Origin: Haematobia irritans
Taxonomy: Eukaryota; Arthropoda; Insecta; Diptera; Muscidae
Assembly (NCBI RefSeq): GCF_050003625.1
Contig: NC_134398.1
Location: 22,048,622-22,112,621 of the forward strand
Direction: 5' to 3'
DNA length: 64,000 bases
Positions within the stretch are counted from its first letter, which is position 1. Every line of letters starts with the position of its first letter. Positions 45,851-57,300 of the stretch are shown here, one piece after another. A program made the position numbers and the translations under genes. The notes under the pieces were generated by a model that made no database searches, was not told where the DNA came from, and saw only the letters and a program-made list of their open reading frames with translations.

Positions 45851-47521
45851 ATTTTTATACCCACCACCATAGAATATATAAAGTATATATATTCTTGATC
45901 AGGGAGAAATTCTAAGACGATATAAGCATGTCCGTCTGTCTGTCTGTCTGGCTGTCTGTTGTAATCACGCTACAGCATTCAATAATGGAGCTATCGTCCT
46001 GAAATTTGGCACAGAATCGTCTTTTGTCTGCGCGCAGGTCAAGTTCGAAGATGGGCTATATCGGGCCATGTTTTGGTATAGCCCCCATATAAACCGACCT
46101 CCCGATTTGGGGTCTTTCGCTTATAGAAACCGTAGTTTTCATCCAATTTGCGCGAAATTGAAAATCTAGAGATATTTTGGGACCTTGAAGAGGTATGCCA
46201 AAAATGGTGAGTGTCGGTCCATGTTTTGGTATAGCCCCCATATAGACCGATCTCCCGACTTTACTTCTTGGGCTTATAGAATCCGTAGTTTTTATCCAAT
46301 TTGCCTCAATTTCAAATTCTAGAGGTATTTTAGAACCATAAAGAGGGGTGCCAAAAATGGTGAGTAGCGGTCCATGTTTTGGTATGGTCCCCATATAAAA
46401 CGACCTCCCGATTTGGGGTTTGGGCTTATAGAAACCGTAGTTTTTATCCAATTTGTCTGAAATTGGAAATCTAGAGGTATTTTAGGACCATAAAGAGGTG
46501 TGCCGAAAATGGTGAGTATCGGTCCATATTTTGGTATAGCCCCCATATAGACCGATTTCCCGATTTTACTTCTTGGGCTTCTAGAATCCGAAGTTTTTAT
46601 CTTATTTGCCTGAAATTGGAAATCTAGAGGTATTGTAGGACCACAATTATGTGTGCCAAAAATTGTGAGTATCGGTCCATATTTTGGTATAGCCCCCATA
46701 TAGACCGATCTCCCGATTTTACTCTTGGGCTTATAGAAACCGCAGTTTTTATTCAATTTACCTGAAATTGGAAATCTAGAGGTATTTTAGGACCATAAAG
46801 AGGTGTGCCGAAAATGGTGAGTATCGGTCCATATTTTCGTATAGCCTCCATATAGACCGATTTCCCGATTTTACTTCTTGGGCTTCTAGAATCCGAAGTT
46901 TTTATCCTATTTGCCTGAAATTGGAAATCTAGAGGTATTTTCGGGTCATAAAGAGGTATGCCGAAAACGGTGAGTATCGGTCCATATTTTAGTATAGCCC
47001 CCATAAGAACGATCTCCCGATTTAACTCTTTGAGTTTCTAGAAACCGTAGTTTTTATCTGATTTGCCTTAAATTGTAAATATTCTGGTATTTTAGGCTCA
47101 CAAAAACGTGTATCGGATTAAGTTTTTATCGGTCCATTTGGTAATGCCTCCATATAGACCGACTTCACTTCTTGAGGGTGTAGAAAGCGCACTTATCATG
47201 AAAATTGCTTGAAACTCAATGTAAAATTTCCAGATTTTACTTCTACAGATTTAAGATTTCAAATCAAAACGTTATTTTATAATTTTCTTGCACACTTACA
47301 AGAGATGTTAATGATTCCTCTAAAACTCAAACAAAAATGGTTCTTATAAATCCAGAATCTGATATAGTCCTCATAGGTGAAATCTTTAAATTTATCTTCG
47401 GGAAGTGTCCTCTAGTCCTCAAGTCCTTCTGAAATTTCAAAGGAACCCCTAATATTTGGTTCATGGTGGTGGGTATTTAAGATTCGGCCCGGCCGAACTT
47501 ACTGCTGTATATACTTGTTGA
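45851..47521 (+). mobile_element. DINE-1/Helentron-like element, family 2, near-complete
   Basis: Starts TTTTTATACCCACCACCATAG, followed by GCATGTCCGTCTGTCTGTC microsatellite at about 45928-45960, then about seven ~150-160-bp units (ATATAGCCCCCATATAGACC, GATTTTACTTCTTGGG, AAATTGGAAATCTAGAGG). It ends ATGGTGGTGGGTATTTAAG, a CGGCCCGGCCGAA hairpin and CTGTATATACTTGTT. CCCACCACCAT and ATGGTGGTGGG are subterminal inverted repeats that differ from family 1 at the same paired position. The open frames of 83-145 codons on the minus strand are repeat by-products. Confidence 0.65.
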
Positions 47522-47646
47522 GATTAAGATTGGCACTAAAAAATTCCGAAGTGTTGATAATCTCAAGTCGGCGCCTCGCCGGAAATGGGGTAAAATACAG
47601 TAATTACTTTCAGGCAGTGGGGTACAAGGAAAACGATATTTAACAT

Positions 47647-48300
47647 ATACACTCAAAAAAAAGTTTACTTTAATCCAAAGAATTTGACCTTCCCTTAAGG
47701 ATTTTGGTATTGATTCCGAGCCAAAGATGCGGCTTCTTTAAAATAAAGAATTTTTTTAGCGATATATCTGACTTTAAATCTAGGACCAATAAAATTAAAA
47801 TTAGGATACAGATCTCATTTGTCAAATTTGCATTCTCTTTTCGCGGTTTATTAATAAAGGTACTTACGTACAAACAAATGCCCCTTTAAAGATCCAAATT
47901 ATAACGGATACTTCAAAGTAAAAAATGTTTTCTTAATTCCATTACAACTTTAAACCAAAGACGCTAAATCCTCAAAATAAGTCATATCCTATATTTGAAG
48001 CGTTTTTATCTTAAATCTAAAGTTCCTATATTTCACTTAAGGACAATTTCTTTAAATCAAAAATATTTATCTTTACTTTAAGGAAAATTAGCCTTAGTTC
48101 AAAGATATGCGACTTTAATGGAGGAAGCAAATTTACAAAATTTGTGTCCTAAATTTAATGAAAAAAATGTTTGAAATCTTTATTTTAATTAAAATTTCAT
48201 TATTTTAAAGAAGTTTGTTCTTAATATTTTGTAAATTTCGCATCCTAAAATTTAGGTTGCGTAATCATTAATATCACGTAAATATTTTTTTTTTCAGTGT
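47647..48300. mobile_element. ACACTC-end element, uninterrupted copy
   Basis: Runs from ATACACTCAAAAAAAAG to TTTTTTTTTCAGTG, a loose inversion (ACACTC/GAAAAAAA types). TAACAT occurs directly before the left end and after the right end, a possible 6-bp target duplication, the same length as TAGAAT around the copy at 14597-17311. Non-coding. It lies about 80 bp past the mannosidase stop codon. Confidence 0.65.
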
Positions 48301-48319
48301 AACATTTGATGTATATGTA

Positions 48320-48325
48320 TTTATT
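48320..48325 (-). terminator. Polyadenylation signal of the mannosidase gene
   Basis: AATAAA on the minus strand about 55-60 bases after the stop codon at 48380-48382, just before the ACACTC-end element. Confidence 0.6.
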
Positions 48326-48379
48326 TATATTGGCGATACATTGCAAAATAATTGATTAATGGTTGATAATAAAAAAAAC

Positions 48380-51300
48380 TTATTCAGACACTGGACCCAA
48401 AGTCAAAATGAATGTTCTGATTTGCATGGCACTTAATTCAATCAGGAATTTCTTATCGTCCGTATTCTCCAAAGGCAATTCGCCCACAGAATATTTCATT
48501 CTCTTAAGTTTTTCACTACGTAAACGATTCAATTCTTGATGGGAGTGCGAGGCGATATTCCTTTTCAGACGATTATTTTCAGCACCCAGTTCACCAGCAG
48601 GTAAAAGTTCATCATGGAATTTTGTTGAATACATGGGCCGCTCTGCCATTTGCAATTGAACATATTCAAAAGATTTTGCAAAGACAGCATAACTCTCATA
48701 AAGATGATCTTCGGGATCGGGGACAAATTCCATACGAAGATTTTCATCTAGCCAAGCATTACCATCGAGAGTGGTCTCACGTATATCACTAATGCCAAAG
48801 CCTTGGAAAACATTCTTAACATTGAATTGAACAAATTTGGAATATTTGGGATCTTCATCTTTTTCCAAAATATGCTCGAAACGAACAAGAATTTCATGAT
48901 CATGCCAAGGTTCAAAAGTGAGAAGATGAATATTTTTGGGAAGATTTAGCGATAAGCCAGTGAACTGTAAATAACAAAAAATATTCCATTAGAGTCATAG
49001 ACCTTCTTCGTTATTGCTATACTTACAATATTGGTGAACTGTTGACTCCATTCTGTGTAGGAATAATTCGTCTCACTAAAGAATCTCCATGGTGCTAAGG
49101 TCTTTTGCAATTGCGTAAATCTTTCCAGAGATTGTGTAGTTGGACTTTGGTCCAATTGTGAGGGACCCACAATCAAATAATGAATTCCCCGGGCCACTAA
49201 ACCTTGCCCATAGGCTGTCTCATTCAGGGATTCGTCCACACCAAAAGCATCATCATGTAACAAACGCCTATGTATCATTAATTCCAAGGAGCCATCGGCC
49301 AAAGAAGATCCACCCTGGGCACGATCAGTTAATATGGCCATGCGTGTATGTTCATCTTCCAAAGCAATCTTTGTGGTTACCGGATAATAGTTACCCGCTG
49401 TAGGTTCATGCAGCTTAACTCTCCATGTATCACGATGATCTTTCAAACGTTTAATCATCTCACGACCATTCGAATCTGTATAGAAGATGCCTTCCGATTT
49501 AATGTCCGAATTGAAACGAGTCACAATCTCTTTGCCCACTTTATCGTCCACAGGAATGGGACCAACCATCCATTCAAATTCGGCATAACGTTTCTCCTTG
49601 TAAACTCTGACCACCTGACTAATCCAATCATTGAATTTCTGATGGACTTCCTCAACCAAATTACCCCGATAGACTGTAATCTCTGGAGCCACAGTTACTG
49701 TATGGACTGTATCAGTTTTAGGTCTAAATATATACGCCCCCGATGATCTATTTCTAAATATACGATTATTGCCTTCAGCTCCTTCGTAATAGAGGAATTC
49801 TTGACTAATCATATGACTGATACCTTCAGCATCGACAGCTGATAGGAAACCATTGGTATCAAAAGTCAAACGCATATGCTGCAAGGAAAAAGTGACATTA
49901 TTCAATTTGGTTTCTCAAATATTATCGTAAGAAATCTGGCGATTTTTACCTGATTTCCTATATCCACTAAACTGGACATATTATCTGGATCTGGTACTGG
50001 CTTCATGTGATGACCATCAGTTTTTTGTATATAGAAAGATTTATAGCCAAAAGCTGGTATATCCTTGGCATAGAATATCAGTTCATAGTTGGCTGCCGAT
50101 TTGCGGAATTTCAATTTTTGTACAGCTTCAGCTACTGGTACGTACTGTATATCCATGACAACATCTGCAACCAAATGTATACAAATTTATAATCAATTCG
50201 AAACTATATTCTGATGTGAAAATTTTGTCAAAATTTCTTTCTATAGAAAATATTGTCCAAACTTTATTTCCATACCAAATTTTGTCAAAATATATATATT
50301 TTGTCAAATTTTCTATAGAAAATTTTGTCAAAATTTTATTTCTACAGAAAAATTAATCAACATTTTATTTCTGTATAAAATTTTGCCAACATTTTATTTC
50401 TATAAAAAATTTTGTCAACATTTTATTTTGAATAACAATTTGTTATTAAAATAACAATTTGTTTTTAATAACAATGTTATTTCTATTGAAAATTTTGTAA
50501 AAATTGCATCTCTATAGAAAAATTTTCCAAAATTTTATTACCATAGAAAATTTTGTCAAATTTTATTTCTATAGAAAATTTTCTAAAAATTTTATTTCTA
50601 TAGAAAATTTTCTAAAAATTTTATTTCTATAGAAAATTTTGTCAAAATTTTATTTCTATAGAAAATTTTGTCAAAATTTTGTTTCTATAGAAAATTTTGT
50701 CAACATTTTATTTTTATAGACATTTTTGTCAAAATTTTAATTTTATAGAAAATTTTCTCAAAATTGTATTTCTTTAGAAATTTTGGTCAAGATTTTATTC
50801 CTATAGCGAATTTTTTCAAACATTTATTTCCATAGAAAATTTTGTCAAAATTTTATATCTACAGAAAATTTTGTTAATATTTTATTCCTATTGAAATTTT
50901 TGTTAAAATTTTATTTCCATAGCAAATTTGGTCAAGATTTTATTTCTATAGGAGATTTTGTCAAGATTTTATTTCTATAGCAAATTTTGTCAAGATTTTA
51001 TTTTTATAGCGAATTTTGTCAAAATTTTATATCTACAGAAAAATTTGTCAAAATTTTATTTCTATAGAAAATTTTGTCAAAATTTTATTTCTATAGAAAA
51101 TTTTGTCAAAATTTTATTTCTATAGAAAAATTTGTCAAAATATTATTTCTATAGAAAATGTTGTCAAAAATTTATTTCTATAGAAAATTTTGTCTATATT
51201 TTTTTCCAAAAAAAATTTGTCAAAATTTTGGCTCTATAGAAAATTTTTTCAACATTATATCTCTATAAAAATTTTGTCAAAATATTATCTCTATAGAAAA

Positions 51301-54300
51301 TTTGGTCAAGATTTTATTTCTATAGAAGATTTTGTCAAAATTTTATTTCTATAGAAAATTATGTCAAAATTTTATTTCTGTAAAAAATTTATATATTATA
51401 TATCTGTAAAAATGAATTTTGTCAAAATTTTATTTCTGTAGCGAATTTTGTCAAAATTTTATTTTTCTAGAAAATTCTATCAAAATTTTATCTCTATAGA
51501 AAAATTTGTCAAAATTTTATTTCTATAGAAAATTTTGTCAAAATTTTATTTGTATAGAAAATTTTGTCAAAATTTTATTTCTAAAGAAAATTTTGTCAAA
51601 ATTTTATTTCCAAAGAAATTTTTGTCAAAATTTTATTTCTAAAGAAAATTTTGTCAAAATTTTATTTCTACAGAAAATTTTGTCAAAATTTTATTTCTAT
51701 AGAAAAAATTGTCAAAATATTATTTCCATAGAAAAAATTGTCAAAATATTATTTCTATAGAAAATGTTGTCAAAATATTATTTCTATAGAAAATGTTGTC
51801 AAAAATTTATTTCTATAGAAAATTTTGTAAATTTTTTTTCTAAAAAAAATTGTCAAAATTTTTGCTCTATAGAAAATTTTTCAACATTATATCTCTATAA
51901 AAAATTTTGTCAAAATTTTATTTCTATAGAAAAATTTTTCAAAATATTATTTCTATAGAAAATGGTGTCAAAAATTTATTTCTATAGAAAATTTTGTCTA
52001 TATTTTTTTCCAAAAAAAATTTGTCAAAATTTTGGCTCTATAGAAAATTTTTTCAACATTATATCTCTATAAAAATTTTGTCAAAATATTATCTCTATAG
52101 AAAATTTAGTCAAGATTTTATTTCTATAGAAGATTTTGTCAAAATTTTATTTCTATAGAAAATTATGTCAAAATTTTATTTCTGTAGAAAATTTATATAT
52201 TATATATCTGTAAAAATGAATTTTGTCAAAATTTTATTTCTGTAGCGAATTTTGTCAAAATTTTATTTTTCTAGAAAATTCTATCAAAATTTTATTTCTA
52301 TAGAAAAATTTGTCAAAATTTTATTTCTATAGAAAATTTTGTCGAAATTTTATTTGTATAGAAAATTTTGTCAAAATTTTATTTCTAAAGAAAATTTTGT
52401 CAAAATTTTATTTCCAAAGAAAATTTTGTCAAAATTTTATTTCTAAAGAAAATTTTGTCAAAATTTTATTTCTACAGAAAATTTTGTCAAAATTTTATTT
52501 CTATAGAAAAAATTGTCAAAATATTATTTCCATAGAAAAAATTGTCAAAATATTATTTCTATAGAAAATGTTGTCAAAATATTATTTCTATAGAAAATGT
52601 TGTCAAAAATTTATTTCTATAGAAAATTTTGTAAATTTTTTTTCTAAAAAAAATTTGTCAAAATTTTTGCTCTATAGAAAATTTTTCAACATTATATCTC
52701 TATAAAAATTTTGTAAAAATATTATCTCTATAGAAAATTTGGTCAAGATTTTATTTCTATAGAAGATTTTGTGAACATTTTATATCTATAGAAAATTATG
52801 TCAAAAATTTATTTCTATAGAAAATTTTGTCTATATTTTTTTCCAAAAAAAATTTGTCAAAATTTTGGCTCTATAGAAAATTTTTTCAACATTATATCTC
52901 TATAAAAATTTTGTCAAAATATTATCTCTATAGAAAATTTAGTCAAGATTTTATTTCTATAGAAGATTTTGTCAAAATTTTATTTCTATAGAAAATTATG
53001 TCAAAATTTTATTTCTGTAGAAAATTTATATATTATATATCTGTAAAAATGAATTTTGTCAAAATTTTATTTCTGTAGCGAATTTTGTCAAAATTTTATT
53101 TTTCTAGAAAATTCTATCAAAATTTTATCTCTATAGAAAAATTTGTCCACATTTTATTTCTATAGAAAATTTTGTCAAGACTTTATTTGTATAGAAAATG
53201 TTGCCAAATTTTATTTCTAAAGAAAATTTTGTCAAAATTTTATTTCCAAAGAAAATTTTGTCAAAATTTTATTTCCAAAGAAAATTTTATCAAAATTTTA
53301 TTTCTAAAGAAAATTTTTTCAATAGTTTAATTCTATAGAAAGCTTTGTCAAAATTTTATTTCTAAAATAAATCTTGTAAAATTTTCATTTTTCTAGAGAA
53401 TTTTGTCAAAATTTTATTTCTATAGAAAATTTTGCCAACATTTTATTTCTATAAAAATTTTTGACAACATTTTATTTTTAATAAAATTTTTTTCAAAGTG
53501 TTATTTCTATTGAAAATTTTGTAAAAATTGTATCTCTATAGAAATTTTTTTCAACGTTTTATCACAATAGAAAATTTTGTCAAAATATTATCTCTATAGG
53601 AAATTTGGTCAAAATTTTATTTCTATAGAAAATTTTGTCAAAATTTTATTTCTATAGAAAATTTTGTCAAAATTTTATTTCTATAGCCAATTTTGTCAAA
53701 ATTTTATTTCCAAAGAAAATTTTGTCAAAATTTTATTTCTAAAGAAAATTTTGTCAAAATTTTATTTCTACAGAAAATTTTGTCAAAATTTTATTTCTAT
53801 AGAAAAAATTGTCAAAATATTATTTCCATAGAAAAAATTGTCAAAATATTATTTCTATAGAAAATGTTGTCAAAATATTATTTCTATAGAAAATGTTGTC
53901 AAAAATTTATTTCTATAGAAAATTTTGTAAATTTTTTTTCTAAAAAAAATTTGTCAAAATTTTTGCTCTATAGAAAATTTTTCAACATTATATCTCTATA
54001 AAAATTTTGTAAAAATATTATCTCTATAGAAAATTTGGTCAAGATTTTATTTCTATAGAAGATTTTGTGAACATTTTATATCTATAGAAAATTATGTCAA
54101 AAATTTATTTCTATAGAAAATTTTGTCTATATTTTTTTCCAAAAAAAATTTGTCAAAATTTTGGCTCTATAGAAAATTTTTTCAACATTATATCTCTATA
54201 AAAATTTTGTCAAAATATTATCTCTATAGAAAATTTAGTCAAGATTTTATTTCTATAGAAGATTTTGTCAAAATTTTATTTCTATAGAAAATTATGTCAA

Positions 54301-57300
54301 AATTTTATTTCTGTAGAAAATTTATATATTATATATCTGTAAAAATGAATTTTGTCAAAATTTTATTTCTGTAGCGAATTTTGTCAAAATTTTATTTTTC
54401 TAGAAAATTCTATCAAAATTTTATCTCTATAGAAAAATTTGTCAACATTTTATTTCTATAGAAAATTTTGTCAAGACTTTATTTGTATAGAAAATGTTGC
54501 CAAATTTTATTTCTAAAGAAAATTTTGTCAAAATTTTATTTCCAAAGAAAATTTTGTCAAAATTTTATTTCCAAAGAAAATTTTATCAAAATTTTATTTC
54601 TAAAGAAAATTTTTTCAATAGTTTAATTCTATAGAAAGCTTTGTCAAAATTTTATTTCTAAAATAAATCTTGTAAAATTTTCATTTTTCTAGAGAATTTT
54701 GTCAAAATTTTATTTCTATAGAAAATTTTGCCAACATTTTATTTCTATAAAAATTTTTGACAACAATTTATTTTTAATAAAATTTTTTTCAAAGTGTTAT
54801 TTCTATTGAAAATTTTGTAAAAATTGTATCTCTATAGAAATTTTTTTCAACATTTTATCACAATAGAAAATTTTGTCAAAATATTATCTCTATAGGAAAT
54901 TTGGTCAAAATTTTATTTCTATAGAAAATTTTGTCAAAATTTTATTTCTATAGAAAATTTTGTCAAAATTTTATTTCTATAGCCAATTTTGTCAAAATTT
55001 TATTTTCTTTGGAAATAAAATTTTGTCAAAATTTTATTTCCAAAGAAAATTTTGTCAAATTTTTATTTCTATAGAAAATTTTGTTAAAATTTTATTTCTA
55101 TAGAAAGTTTTGTCAAAATTTTATTTCCAAAGAAAATTTTGTCAAAATTTTATTTCTATAGAAAATTTTGTCAAAATTTTATTTCTATAGAAAGTTTTGT
55201 CAAAATTTTATTTCTATAGAAAGTTTTGTCAAAATTTTAGTTCTAAAATAAATAAAATAAAATAAATCTTGTAAAAATTTCTCTAGAGAGTTTTGTCAAA
55301 ATTTTATTTCCAAAGAAAATTTTTGTCAAAATTTTATTACCAAAAAAATTTTTGTCAAAATTTTATTTCTATATAAAGTCCTGTGAAAATTTTATTTGTA
55401 AAATAAATCTTGTAAAAATTTCATATCTAGAGAATTTTGTAAAAAATTTATTTCTAAAATAAATCTTGTAAAAAATTGTTTTCTCTAGAGAATTTTGACA
55501 AAATGTTATCTCTATAGAACATTTTGTCAAAATTGTATTTCTATAGGAAATTTTCTCAAACTTTTATTTCTACAGAAATTTCTTTTTTTTGAAATTTTGT
55601 CAAGTTTTCATTTCTATAGAAAAATTTGTCAAAATTTTATTTCCAAAGTAAATTTTGTCAAAATTTTATTTCCAAAGAAAATTTTTCAAAATTTTATTTC
55701 TATATAAAGTTTTGTCAAAATTGTATTTCTAAAATAAATCTTGTAAACATTTCATTTCTCTCGAGAATTTTGTAAAAATTTTGTTTCTAAAATAAATCTT
55801 TATAAAAAATTTCATTTCTCTAGAGAATTTTGACAAAATGGTGTCTCTATAGAACATTTTGTCAAACTTTTATTTGTACACAAAAGTTTGATTTTTTTTT
55901 TGGAAATTTTGTCAAGTTTTCATTTCTATAGAAAATTTTGTCAAAATTTTAGTTTTTACAGGAAATTTTGTCAAAATTTTATTTTTATAGAAAATTTTGT
56001 CAAAATTTTGTTTCTATTATTAACGTTTCCCTAATTTTGGGGAAAGATAAATAAGGAGATAAATAAATGTGTCCTTCTTCCGAAAGTTTTTGTGATACCT
56101 TTGTGATCAATTGAGTTTACAACGTCATAATTGCTCTACCTACCTTTGTGATCCTTGACCAAGTAATTAACATCAGCCACCGGTACTCGAACATAATCAT
56201 GTACAGGATGACCCAAAGGATTATAGAGAGTCAGCGTGAACTGATCACTTTGCTCTGAAACATCACACGAACTGATATTCAAAAGTGAACAAGTTTTGAA
56301 TTCAAATTTAACTGGTCTTGGTTTGCCATAGCGTTTTGGCCTCGGTGATTCTCCTTCGGTCAATACATTCAAAACAGATCTGGAATTGGCCTCACAAGTT
56401 CTCATGCCCACACTTAAATGACGCGCATAATCGAAGGCCACCTTTTGTTTTTCCGTTCCGGTGACAGCATCATGATGTTGCATTATTCCCATAGTTTCAC
56501 GCATAAAATTCAAATGAGGCAAAAGTTCCGGATAACGATTGGGTGAGAGAGTGGTCAATTGCTTGCAAACCTGCAGGAAATTATTGCCCACACGTTCGTA
56601 ACGTTTTATGGTGGGACGTGATGTGAAATAGCCTGTCCAATAGGCATGTGGATCTGAGGCATAAGGGAAGAAATCATCATCCTTTGTAGGCCAAGTTATA
56701 CCGGCATCATGTAGGGCTTTCAGATAGCATGAGGGTGTGGAGTATAGAAGATTTATGTTGGAACCATTTACTTGGCGGGCATTGGCATATCTGTGGGGAT
56801 GGAGATAAGATTTTTACGTGAAATAATAGTAATGTTTTTTTTTTTTAATTCTTTATTGTTTCAAGAATATGTTTATGAAACTTGACTTGTCTTTATTTTT
56901 CCCATTTATCAGGATTATGTTACTCACTTTATGAGTTTATCCAAATTTTTATACCACATATTGGCATTTTGATAATGGAAATCCTCACCCATGGTAACTA
57001 GAATATGATTGGCTCGATAACCCTTAGCCATTTTCAGAGCTATATCGAAGAACTCATTAACCTAAAAACCAAAGAAATTCCGATTAGACACTTATGGATT
57101 ATAGTCCATACAATTTTGTAAGCCCACAAATAGGCAAGGGTGAGGATTTCCCTAAAATATCTAAATTTTTTTAATTCGTCTATTAGCCAGTTTTGTTAGA
57201 AAATTAGCCTATGATCAAATTTTCTATAAAAATTCGCATAACAGCAAATTTTCGCATATCAAAAAATTTTCTACAAAAACGTTTTTATGGAAATTTGTTA

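Noticed and set aside
46056..47004. Overlapping 83-145-codon minus-strand frames with VYMGAIPKHGP-type repeats
   Set aside because: They follow the ~150-bp tandem units of the DINE-like element; the same effect gives frames at 40-390, 1349-1795 and 3662-4210.
49140..49746. Plus-strand frames of 87 and 132 codons opposite the mannosidase
   Set aside because: Shadows of the minus-strand coding exon 49027-49878, which has family motifs and consistent splicing.
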